A DNA stretch of 64,000 bases from Pseudomaricurvus alcaniphilus (GTDB lineage Bacteria > Pseudomonadota > Gammaproteobacteria > Pseudomonadales > Cellvibrionaceae), in NCBI RefSeq assembly GCF_011440395.1, contig NZ_JAAOIX010000010.1, positions 155,608 through 219,607 of the forward strand. The letters are read 5' to 3'. The notes under the pieces are model-generated. The model was not told the DNA's origin and did not search any database. It saw only the letters and a list, made by a program, of their open reading frames with translations. Both the position numbers and the translations under genes were made by a program. This document shows positions 9,261-17,292 of the stretch, piece by piece; position 1 is the stretch's first letter; each line of letters opens with the position of its first letter.

Positions 9261-9886
9261 TGTGGTAATTGCCAGTTTTTGATAATCAGGGTCGCCTTGA
9301 TTTCCGCCCGGCTGATGGCGAGCCGGGCAGGTAACAGAAACGGTGGTATCGCCTGGTAGCTGAGGTAACTGATAAGCCAGCCGCTCTGGGTGAGGCTGTG
9401 GAGAGTGCCGTTTTCATTGCGCTCCATAACCCCGGTCGGGGCCGTGGGCGAGGGGATGCCCCGCACCCAGTAATGCATGTCGCTCATGGGCAGCCACCAG
9501 CCGAGGGTTCGGTACATTAATTCCTCAGCGCTGGGGGCACTGATCTCCGCTTCACCGGCCCGGGCCAGGGTGACCCCGTCCGGGGTGGCGGAGATGCGGG
9601 TGGCGCCCTGGCCCAGCGGGCCGCTGAGTTGAATCTCGTAGCTGCGGGGTTGTTGGCGCCAATCGATGTAGGCGCTGGCGGCATCGTCCGGCAGGCGAAT
9701 GCCCAGCTTGCCTTGCAGCTGCCACTGGTCGAGAGCGGCGAGCTGGCGCTGCTGTTGGCTGTAATCAATGCCGCTCGGCGGCGGTTTGGGCCCGAGTGCC
9801 GAGCAGGCGCTGAGCAGTGCCAGCAGGCTGCAGATTGCGGCGCTGCGCCAGGGGCGCGACAGGCGGGACCGGGTTGAACAGTTCAT
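9257..9886 (-). CDS. lolB: Outer-membrane lipoprotein receptor LolB
   Basis: Accepts lipoproteins from the periplasmic carrier LolA and inserts them into the outer membrane. It is itself a lipoprotein. The 209-residue protein has a signal peptide ending in the lipobox LLSAC near residue 28, so the mature N-terminus is that cysteine. The body shows LolB features: [22 protein letters not shown], the beta-strand [10 protein letters not shown], and the [14 protein letters not shown] region. It lies in the conserved tpr-lolB-ispE order, divergent from hemA, 12 bases after the TPR gene. Confidence 0.95.
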   Translation of the reverse strand: MNCSTRSRLSRPWRSAAICSLLALLSACSALGPKPPPSGIDYSQQQRQLAALDQWQLQGKLGIRLPDDAASAYIDWRQQPRSYEIQLSGPLGQGATRISATPDGVTLARAGEAEISAPSAEELMYRTLGWWLPMSDMHYWVRGIPSPTAPTGVMERNENGTLHSLTQSGWLISYLSYQAIPPFLLPARLAISRAEIKATLIIKNWQLPQ

Positions 9887-9898
9887 TGGCGGGCCTGA

Positions 9899-11650
9899 TC
9901 AGGGAGTGTCACCGGGGGCTGGCAGAGCGCCCAGGCGCCGAATGACGTCGGCGATAACAGTGCTTTTCGGGTTCAGCTTCAGCCCTTTGCTCCACACCTC
10001 CCGGGCCTCCTGCTGGCGCCCGCTGACCCATAGAACCTCGCCCAGGTGCGCGGCTATTTCGTGATCCGGGTAGGCTTGCATCGCCTGGCGCAGCAGCAGC
10101 AGCGCCTCCGGCAGGTTGCCGAGCCGGTATTGTACCCAACCCATGCTGTCGAGAATGGCGGGGTCTTCGGGTTTGATTTGCAGGGCCTGGGAAATAAGCT
10201 CCAGTGCTTCCTGGTAGCGGGTGGTGCGGTCTGCCAGGGTGTAACCGAGGGCATTGAGGGCGGCGGCGTTGTTGGGGTCGTATTTCAAAACCGCGCGCAA
10301 GTCGCGCTCGAGATCCTCCAGCCGATCCAGTTGCTCGCTGATCATGGCGCGGCTGTAGAGCAGTTGGGTGCTGGCGGGAAACAGGGCGAGAGCTTCATTG
10401 AGCAGGCTGTGGGCGCTGTGCAGTTGCTGGTATTTGTTGAGCACTTCCGCCTCCAGCAGGTAGAGGCGCTCGGCCTCTTGCGGGAACTGCTGGCGCGCGG
10501 CACTGAGGCGCTTGTTGGCCGCTTCGGTCTGGCCGGCGCGAACCAGGATGTCGGTGGTGCGCAGCAGGGCGGCGATAAAATTGGGGCCCGGCCCCACCCG
10601 CAGGTAGTGCTCGAGGGCGACCTGCCAGTCTTCGCTGGCTTCAGCAATACGGCCGAGGTAATAGTGGGCCACCGAGCTGTGTCGTTCAAACCGGGTCAGG
10701 CTCTCGAAGTGCTGCCTGGCTTCTTCCACCAGACCGCGCTCGTGGCTGATCAGTGCCAGTGACAACAGGAAATCCTCATCGTGGGGCGACTGTTGCACCA
10801 GGATGCTGAATTGCTGGTAGGCCTCGTCGAGGTCAATGCTGGCCAGCAGGCGCGCGTACTGCAGTCGCAGCCGATCATTGTCCGGGTGCGCATCCAGCAG
10901 CAGGCGCAGGCGCTTCATGGCTTCTTCGGGGTGGCCCTGGTCGTTCAGCAGGCGCGCCTCCAGCACCGCGGCGGAAACCAGCGTGGCATCCAGTTGCAAA
11001 GCCTGGCGCACATAAGTCAGTGCCTGTTCCGGCTGCTGCTGTTGCTGGTAGAGCAGACCAACGCCCACCAGCAAGTCGGTGTTGGCCGGATGCTCGGCCA
11101 GGCGTTGCAGGAATTCAGCCAGCAGCAGTTCGCGCTGGGTATCGGTGGCACTGGTGGCGCGGGAAGCGATGCTCTGGTAGAGAGTGGAGCCATCGTTTTG
11201 CAGCAGGAACGCGGAGTGCTGGCTGGCCTCCAGCAGGCGTCCGGCCTGGATCAGCTCCGAGGCGGCAATAAAGTGTGCCTCGGCGTCAGTGGGGCTGACT
11301 TCTGCCCACAGCAGGGCCGACTCCAGGGCTGCTCGGCGGACATTTAAAAACCGCGCAATGCGGGTGGCACGGGCGGCGATATCCGGGTCGCGGGTGATCT
11401 GCGCCTGTTGCATGTAGTTGCCCAGGGCAATGTCGTAGCGTTCGCGGCTGCCGGCGATCTCGGCCACCAGCAGGGCGTAGAAGGTCTCTATGGGGAAGGG
11501 CTTCTCCGGCGCCTTTACAGCTTCGGGAGTGGCGCTTGGGGTGGACTCGGTTACAGCCGGTGGGGCGGGGGGGGGCTTGAGTTGCGAAGCACACCCCTGC
11601 AGTAAAATAGCGACCGTCAGGGTGGTGGCAAGTGTCCTGGTCAAATTCAT
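9899..11650 (-). CDS. TPR-repeat lipoprotein upstream of lolB
   Basis: A 583-residue protein that begins with a lipoprotein signal (MNLTRTLATTLTVAILLQGC, lipobox LLQGC), so it is probably attached to the outer membrane facing the periplasm. From about residue 60 to the end it is built of tetratricopeptide-type helix pairs, for example AALNALGYTLADRTTRYQEA and AILDSMGWVQYRLGNLPEAL. A GTG start at 11665 would add five residues; I chose the ATG at 11650 because it gives a normal signal peptide. Neither start has a clear ribosome-binding site. The same gene precedes lolB in Pseudomonas. The precise role is not known to me; an assembly or scaffold function is an inference. Confidence 0.85.
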   Translation of the reverse strand: MNLTRTLATTLTVAILLQGCASQLKPPPAPPAVTESTPSATPEAVKAPEKPFPIETFYALLVAEIAGSRERYDIALGNYMQQAQITRDPDIAARATRIARFLNVRRAALESALLWAEVSPTDAEAHFIAASELIQAGRLLEASQHSAFLLQNDGSTLYQSIASRATSATDTQRELLLAEFLQRLAEHPANTDLLVGVGLLYQQQQQPEQALTYVRQALQLDATLVSAAVLEARLLNDQGHPEEAMKRLRLLLDAHPDNDRLRLQYARLLASIDLDEAYQQFSILVQQSPHDEDFLLSLALISHERGLVEEARQHFESLTRFERHSSVAHYYLGRIAEASEDWQVALEHYLRVGPGPNFIAALLRTTDILVRAGQTEAANKRLSAARQQFPQEAERLYLLEAEVLNKYQQLHSAHSLLNEALALFPASTQLLYSRAMISEQLDRLEDLERDLRAVLKYDPNNAAALNALGYTLADRTTRYQEALELISQALQIKPEDPAILDSMGWVQYRLGNLPEALLLLRQAMQAYPDHEIAAHLGEVLWVSGRQQEAREVWSKGLKLNPKSTVIADVIRRLGALPAPGDTP

Positions 11651-11899
11651 TAAGTCAGTCAGCACGAGTCATTTTAAAGTCAGACAACCATACCTGCGAA
11701 AGGTTGTTTTGGGAACCAGAGAAAGATTGCGAAAAAACCGGCGCCAAAATTGCTACAATGCCGGCGAGAGCTGCGCCAGGTGGAGGCAGCCCTGTGCCCG
11801 CTAACGGGCAATAATAGACGCCAGTTGACTAAAGTCACTTGCCAGACAGGCATCGTAACCGGAAAATCACGCTTTTTTAGCACGCCAGCCCTGAACTAT

Positions 11900-13195
11900 A
11901 TGACTTTGCTCGCTTTCGGCATTAATCACAACACTGCGCCACTCGATATACGCGAGCGGATAGCGTTTGTGCCCGAGCAGGTCCACGAGGCCCTGGCCCA
12001 GGTTTGTGGCCAGCTCAATATAGATGAAGTGGCCATATTGTCCACCTGCAATCGCACCGAACTCTACGCTCACCTGAAAGCGTCCAGGGAGGTGGCTGCC
12101 GAGGCGGTGGAGCGGATCCAGCACTGGCTGGAAACTTACCACCGGGTCGAGTGTGCCGGCCTGGATAACTGTCATTACTGGCACGTGGATGAGGACGCTA
12201 TCGGCCATATGATGCAAGTGGCCAGCGGGCTCGACTCACTGGTGTTGGGCGAGCCGCAAATACTCGGGCAGATGAAGTCGGCCTATGCGGTCGCCTGTGA
12301 GGCCGGCACCGTCGGGCGCTATCTGCACAGCGCCTTTCACAAGGTGTTTGCCACCGCCAAGCGGGTGCGCACCGAAACTGCCATCGGCGAGAATCCGGTC
12401 TCCGTGGCCTACGCGGCGGTGACCCTGGCGCAGCAGATATTCTCCGACCTGAAGCAAGATACTGCCCTGTTGGTGGGCGCGGGGGAAACCATTGACCTGG
12501 TGGCCCAGCATTTGACCCGGCAGGGCCTGGGGCGCCTTATCGTCGCCAACCGGACCCTCGAGCGAGCCGCACAACTGGCGCAAAAATATTCGGCCGAGGC
12601 GGTGTTGCTGGCGGATATTCCCGATCTGTTGCACCGCGCCGACATCGTTATTACCTCTACCGCCAGCCAGCTGCCGCTGCTGGGTAAAGGGGCGGTGGAG
12701 TCGGCCTTGAAAAAGCGCCGCCACAAGCCGATGTTTATGGTCGATATCGCGGTGCCGCGGGATATTGAGCCCGAAGTGGGCACGCTCGATGACGTCTACC
12801 TCTACAGCGTGGATGACCTGCGCGAAGTGATCGATGAAAACCGCCGCTCCCGCGAGAGCGCGGCGGCCAAGGCGCTGCTGATTGTGCAGGAGGGCGTACA
12901 GCAGTTTATGGCGGAGGTGCGCTCACTGGATTCGGTGGCCACCATCAAGGCCTATCGCCACAAGGCGGAAGAGTTGCGCGACCGGGAGCTGGGCAAAGCG
13001 CTGAAATTGCTGGAGTCCGGTGTGGCGCCGGAGCAAGTGCTGACCCAACTGGCCCGCGGCCTGACCAACAAGTTGTTGCACAGCCCCACCACACAGCTAA
13101 AGAAAGCCGGTCTCGATGGCGACAGCCAGCTGATCGACCTCACCCAGCAGCTGTTTGACCTGAGCAAGCCGGATATCGAAAAACACGAAGCCTGA
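11900..13195 (+). CDS. hemA: Glutamyl-tRNA reductase
   Basis: First committed step of C5-pathway tetrapyrrole synthesis: NADPH reduces glutamyl-tRNA to glutamate-1-semialdehyde. The 431-residue protein has the catalytic motif [13 protein letters not shown] with the nucleophilic cysteine at residue 50. Other signatures are [16 protein letters not shown] and a Rossmann NADPH site ([16 protein letters not shown], about 180-195). A C-terminal dimerisation helix follows. The frame is open 50 codons further upstream, but the ATG at 11900 matches the family N-terminus ([20 protein letters not shown]). It is followed by prfA and prmC, a conserved operon, and is divergent from the lolB cluster. Confidence 0.98.
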   Translation: MTLLAFGINHNTAPLDIRERIAFVPEQVHEALAQVCGQLNIDEVAILSTCNRTELYAHLKASREVAAEAVERIQHWLETYHRVECAGLDNCHYWHVDEDAIGHMMQVASGLDSLVLGEPQILGQMKSAYAVACEAGTVGRYLHSAFHKVFATAKRVRTETAIGENPVSVAYAAVTLAQQIFSDLKQDTALLVGAGETIDLVAQHLTRQGLGRLIVANRTLERAAQLAQKYSAEAVLLADIPDLLHRADIVITSTASQLPLLGKGAVESALKKRRHKPMFMVDIAVPRDIEPEVGTLDDVYLYSVDDLREVIDENRRSRESAAAKALLIVQEGVQQFMAEVRSLDSVATIKAYRHKAEELRDRELGKALKLLESGVAPEQVLTQLARGLTNKLLHSPTTQLKKAGLDGDSQLIDLTQQLFDLSKPDIEKHEA

Positions 13196-13252
13196 AGGTC
13201 CCCCTACAGGCAGAAATAATGAATACAGCAGTACCCACACAATGAGAGCCCT

Positions 13253-14335
13253 ATGAAGTCGTCAATTCTGGAAAAACTGGAAAATCTGCAAGAGCGTTAC
13301 GAGGAGGTTGGAGCGCTGTTGAGCGATGCCGGTGTCATCAGTAACCAGAACCAGTTCCGCGAACTGTCGAAGGAGTACGCCGAACTGGAACCGGTGGTGC
13401 AGTGTTTCACCGAGTACCAGCAGGTGGTGGCCAACGTCGAGGAGGCCCGCTCGCTGTTAAAGGATGGCGATGCGGATATGCGCGAGATGGCCCAGGAAGA
13501 ACTCAAGGACAGCGAAGGCAAGCTGGAACCGCTGGCGGTGGAATTGCAGCGCTTGCTGTTGCCCAAGGACCCCAATGATGACAAGAACGTCTTTCTGGAA
13601 ATTCGCGCCGGCACCGGTGGCGATGAAGCGGCGATTTTTTCCGGCGACCTGTTCCGCATGTACGCCCGCTACGCCGAAAAGAAAAAATGGAAAATCGAGG
13701 TGCTGAGCGAGAGCGAAGGCGAGCACGGCGGCTACAAGGAAATCATCTCCCGGGTTGTGGGTCAGGGGGTTTACTCCAAATTGAAATTTGAATCCGGCGC
13801 CCACCGGGTGCAGCGGGTGCCGGAAACCGAGTCCCAGGGGCGTATCCACACCTCCGCCTGCACGGTGGCAGTGATGCCCGAGGCGGATGAGTTGGAGGCG
13901 GTAGAAATCAACAAGGCGGATTTGCGCGTCGATACTTTTCGCGCCAGCGGCGCCGGCGGCCAGCACGTCAACAAGACCGACTCGGCGATCCGGATCACCC
14001 ATATTCCCACCGGCATGGTGGTGGAGTGCCAGGACGAGCGCTCGCAGCACAAGAACCGTGCCCGGGCCATGTCGCTGTTGGCGTCGCGGCTGAAAAATGC
14101 CCAGGAAGAGATGGCCGCGCAGAGCGTCGCCGATGAGCGCCGCAGCCTGGTGGGCAGTGGCGATCGCTCCGAGCGCATCCGCACCTACAATTACCCCCAA
14201 GGCCGGGTTACCGATCACCGCATCAACCTGACCCTCTATAAGCTGCACGAAATTATGGCCGGTGATCTGGACGAAGTGGTGCAGCCACTGGTGAACGAAT
14301 ACCAGGCCGATCAGCTGGCCTCACTGGCGGATTAG
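13253..14335 (+). CDS. prfA: Peptide chain release factor 1
   Basis: Recognises UAA and UAG stop codons and triggers peptide release. The 360-residue length is normal. The catalytic GGQ lies in the segment [15 protein letters not shown] near residue 235; the glutamine is the methylation target of PrmC, encoded two bases downstream. The RF1 signature [17 protein letters not shown] and the C-terminal [20 protein letters not shown] region are intact. It stands 57 bases after hemA in the hemA-prfA-prmC operon. Confidence 0.98.
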   Translation: MKSSILEKLENLQERYEEVGALLSDAGVISNQNQFRELSKEYAELEPVVQCFTEYQQVVANVEEARSLLKDGDADMREMAQEELKDSEGKLEPLAVELQRLLLPKDPNDDKNVFLEIRAGTGGDEAAIFSGDLFRMYARYAEKKKWKIEVLSESEGEHGGYKEIISRVVGQGVYSKLKFESGAHRVQRVPETESQGRIHTSACTVAVMPEADELEAVEINKADLRVDTFRASGAGGQHVNKTDSAIRITHIPTGMVVECQDERSQHKNRARAMSLLASRLKNAQEEMAAQSVADERRSLVGSGDRSERIRTYNYPQGRVTDHRINLTLYKLHEIMAGDLDEVVQPLVNEYQADQLASLAD

Positions 14336-14337
14336 AT

Positions 14338-15216
14338 TTGAGCACCGGTAGCGGCGGCGGGCCAGACCAACCGGGGCTGTCGATAAAAGAGTGTTTGCGG
14401 CTCTCGACGCGTCTGCCGCAGAGTCCTTCGGCGCGGCTGGATACCGAACTGTTGCTGGCCCGGGTGCTCGGCAAGGCGCGCAGCTACCTCTACACCTGGC
14501 CGGAGAAAATTCTCACCCAGGCCCAGTGGCAGGAGTTTAACCGCCTGCTGCAACAGCGGGCTCTGGGTCATCCTGTGGCCCACTTGCTGGGGGCGAGGGA
14601 ATTCTGGGGGCTGGAGCTGGCAGTTAACGAAGCGACACTGATTCCCCGTCCGGAGACCGAGCTGCTGGTGGAAGCCGCCCTGCAACTGGATTTGCCCGCG
14701 CGCGCCCGGGTGCTCGATTTGGGTACCGGCACCGGCGCCATCGCCCTGGCCCTGGCCAGCGAGCGACCGCGCTGGCAGGTGGTGGCGGTGGACAAGCAGC
14801 CGGCGGCGGCAGAGCTTGCCGAGGTCAACCGGGCGCGGCTCGGGCTGGACAATGTCCGGGTGCTGGTGAGCGACTGGTTTGCGGCACTGCCGGACGCCGG
14901 TTTCGACCTGATCGTCGGCAACCCTCCCTATATCCCCGCCAATGACCCGCACCTGGCCGAGGGGGATGTGCGCTTTGAGCCGCGCTCGGCGCTGGTGGCC
15001 GGTGCCAATGGGCTGGCGGATATCGACACCATTTTACGTCACTCGTGTCAGTTCCTGTTCAGCGGTGGCTGGTTGCTGCTGGAGCACGGCTACGACCAGG
15101 GTGAGGCGGTGCGACAGTTGTTTCAACAGCAGGGCTTTACCGAGGTGGCTACCCGGCGCGACCTGGCCGGCCATGACCGCTTGACCCTGGGCCTGTGGCC
15201 CGGTCAGGGAAAATAA
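14338..15216 (+). CDS. prmC: Release-factor glutamine N5-methyltransferase
   Basis: SAM-dependent enzyme that methylates the GGQ glutamine of RF1 and RF2. The 292-residue protein has an N-terminal helical domain (1-90) and a Rossmann methyltransferase domain. The SAM-binding LDLGTGTGAIALAL is near 125 and the catalytic NPPY motif (VGNPPYIP) near 198. The best start is a TTG only 3 bases after the prfA stop. An Arg-Pro-Glu-Thr-Glu segment near residue 107 is typical of the family. The upstream neighbour encodes its substrate. A repeat element begins 26 bases after the stop. Confidence 0.95.
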   Translation: MSTGSGGGPDQPGLSIKECLRLSTRLPQSPSARLDTELLLARVLGKARSYLYTWPEKILTQAQWQEFNRLLQQRALGHPVAHLLGAREFWGLELAVNEATLIPRPETELLVEAALQLDLPARARVLDLGTGTGAIALALASERPRWQVVAVDKQPAAAELAEVNRARLGLDNVRVLVSDWFAALPDAGFDLIVGNPPYIPANDPHLAEGDVRFEPRSALVAGANGLADIDTILRHSCQFLFSGGWLLLEHGYDQGEAVRQLFQQQGFTEVATRRDLAGHDRLTLGLWPGQGK

Positions 15217-15589
15217 AGACAATAAGATTAAGACAATAAAATTACCTAATTACTACCTAAGCTAAGCTTTCGTGCAGCCGGCACTATGTTAGGTCTGGCT
15301 TCGGGGGCTTGCTTTCAAGACCCTCGACAGCAGGGATGCTGTCGTGGAGCCTCGAGCCCGCCCCGCGAGCGGAGCGAGTGCTTTGGGTGCATGGATGGAA
15401 TCTGAGCCTGCCCCGCGAGCGCAGCGAGTGCTTTGGGCACGGCGAGTCTTGAAAGCAAGTCCCTGGAGCCAGGCCGGGAGCAAAGCTGCTGTCCCAAGGG
15501 CTACAGGGTATATGTTTACTATCGCCGATAGCTGGCTTATTCATAGGCGTAATTAGGTAAGATTAAGACAATAAGGTTAAGACAATAAA
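15217..15589 (+). repeat. Direct 14-bp repeats bracketing the 319-bp element
   Basis: GATTAAGACAATAA occurs at 15226-15239 and again at 15561-15574. Partial or variant units (AGACAATAA at 15217-15225, GGTTAAGACAATAA at 15575-15588) continue outward. The sequence is either a small tandem array split by an insertion or a target duplication made by it. Confidence 0.75.
15242..15560 (-). mobile_element. MITE-like 319-bp element, copy A
   Basis: Non-coding element bounded by terminal inverted repeats TTACCTAATTAC and GTAATTAGGTAA. The interior holds a 13-bp inverted pair TTGCTTTCAAGAC/GTCTTGAAAGCAA and a small CGACAGC/GCTGTCG hairpin. Two imperfect 34-bp direct units (CCCAAAGCACTCGCT and so on, period 50) complete it. 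Copy B at 54798-55115 is the same sequence in reverse orientation with few differences; copy C at 63754 shares the first 122 bases. No transposase is encoded, so it is a miniature element needing enzymes in trans (inference). It fills most of the 425-base gap between prmC and the transporter. Strand is assigned relative to copy B, called plus. Confidence 0.85.
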
Positions 15590-15641
15590 TAAATAGTGGG
15601 CCTGGGCGCAAGCCCGTATGCCACATCAATGCGGATAACTT

Positions 15642-17024
15642 ATGGCGATCAACAGCAAAGCCCTGGCCCTGTGGTTAGGGCCCCTGGCGGCCTTACTATT
15701 GGCACTGCTCATGGAAGGCTACGGCTGGCAGAGCGAGGCCTGTTTTGCTGCGGCTATTACCATGCTCTGCGCGGTGTGGTGGATCTTTGAACCCATTCCC
15801 ATTCCGGCCACCTCGCTGATCCCGCTGGGTGGCTTGCCCCTTCTGGGCGTGCTGGACGGGGAGGCCATTGCCAGCGCCTACGGCAGCCCGATTATCCTGT
15901 TGCTGGTGGGGGGCGCCATGATGTCCAAGGCGATGGAAAAAAGCGGCGCCCACCGGCGCATTGCCCTGCTGATGATTCACGCCTTCGGCACCCACAGCCG
16001 GCGCCGGCTGGTGTTTGGTTTTATGTCGGCGGCCGCCTTTTTGTCCATGTGGATCAGCAATACCGCGACCACCCTGATGATGATTCCGGTGGCCATGGCG
16101 GTGCTGGAGCGAGTCCAGGATCGAGCGCTGACGGTGGCGCTGCTGTTGGGTATAGCCTACGGCGCCAGCATTGGTGGCCTGGCCACTCCCATCGGCACGC
16201 CGCCCAACCTTATCTTCCTGTCGGTCTATAAGGAGTTTACCGGCAATGAAATTACCTTTCTGGAGTGGATGGCTACCGGGCTGCCGGTGGTGGTGGTGTT
16301 TTTGCCGCTGGCGGCACTCTGGTTGACCCGTCGATTGCAGGCGGGCGAAGCGCTGCAGGTGGAGCGTCTTGGGCCCACCAGTGTCGCGGAAAAGCGGGTG
16401 CTACTGGTGTTCGCGCTGGTCATAGTGGCCTGGATGACGTTGAAAAACCCCCTTGGTGGCTGGGCCGGCTGGCTGGCTCTGCCCTACGCCAATTACGCGG
16501 CGGTGGCGTTTCTGGCGGTGGTGGTGATGTTTGTCTGCCCTGATGGCCAGGGCGGTCGACTGCTGGACTGGCCGGCGGCCAACTCCATTCACTGGGGGGT
16601 GATGATTCTGTTCGCCGGCGGCATCGCCATCGCCAAGGCGTTTATGGCGACCGGTATCAGTGACGCCCTTGGGCAGCAGCTAACGACTCTGTCGCAGCTG
16701 CCGGTGTACCTGTTGATTTTGGTGATTTGCCTGTTTGTCACCTTTCTTACGGAAATCACCAGCAATACCGCCACCACCACGTTGCTGATGCCGATTCTGG
16801 CTGCGGCGGGAATCGCGGCGGGCCTGGAACCGGCGCTGTTGATGATACCGGCAGCACTCAGTGCCAGTTGCGCGTTTATGTTGCCGGTGGCCACCGCGCC
16901 CAACGCCATTGTGATTGCCAGCGAAGCGGTGAAGGTTAAGGAGATGGCGCGGGAGGGGCTGGCGCTGAATTTTTTGGGCGCGCTGATAATTTCGGTGCTA
17001 ATCTACATAGGCTGGGGTTGGTAA
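15642..17024 (+). CDS. SLC13/DASS-family anion:sodium symporter
   Basis: Inner-membrane transporter of 460 residues with about 11 to 12 hydrophobic segments. The two pseudo-symmetric signature motifs of divalent-anion:Na+ symporters are present: SNTATTLMMIP near residue 138 and SNTATTTLLMP near residue 375. GGLATPIGTPPN (near 178) and a TAPNAIV segment near the end are also seen. The substrate is probably a di- or tricarboxylate such as succinate or citrate, though sulfate-type members exist; sequence alone does not decide. It stands alone between the repeat element and the GGDEF-EAL gene, and no binding-protein or regulator neighbour is seen. Confidence 0.92.
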   Translation: MAINSKALALWLGPLAALLLALLMEGYGWQSEACFAAAITMLCAVWWIFEPIPIPATSLIPLGGLPLLGVLDGEAIASAYGSPIILLLVGGAMMSKAMEKSGAHRRIALLMIHAFGTHSRRRLVFGFMSAAAFLSMWISNTATTLMMIPVAMAVLERVQDRALTVALLLGIAYGASIGGLATPIGTPPNLIFLSVYKEFTGNEITFLEWMATGLPVVVVFLPLAALWLTRRLQAGEALQVERLGPTSVAEKRVLLVFALVIVAWMTLKNPLGGWAGWLALPYANYAAVAFLAVVVMFVCPDGQGGRLLDWPAANSIHWGVMILFAGGIAIAKAFMATGISDALGQQLTTLSQLPVYLLILVICLFVTFLTEITSNTATTTLLMPILAAAGIAAGLEPALLMIPAALSASCAFMLPVATAPNAIVIASEAVKVKEMAREGLALNFLGALIISVLIYIGWGW

Positions 17025-17292
17025 TTAGACTTTAGTCTGGTGTAGAGTGTTGGCACCGAGTTATAGAGCGGGGCGGCTTGAAATTCCGCTTCACTATTTT
17101 ACATTTATAGTATTTGAACCAGGTTTATTGCTGGAACGATTTCATTAGCTTGCGAAAGGGAGCTTTCGCGGCAGCGCAGTAGAGCGTTCTGCCATCACGT
17201 GGACAGGTAAGTAATGTTGGGCAAGGCCAGTTCGTCGGCGGGTATCTACTGGATGCTGGCCGGCGCGGTTCAGGTTTTGTCGTCAGGCATTT

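Noticed and set aside
15284..15556. Short open frames of 60 to 93 codons inside the 319-bp elements
   Set aside because: They occur in several frames on both strands of copies A and B, follow the repeat and hairpin structure, and have no start signal. They are by-products of the element's base composition.
17025..17292. A c-di-GMP riboswitch upstream of the GGDEF-EAL gene
   Set aside because: I looked for GEMM-type conserved blocks and saw only a 7-bp hairpin GCGAAAG/CTTTCGC; the riboswitch core is absent.
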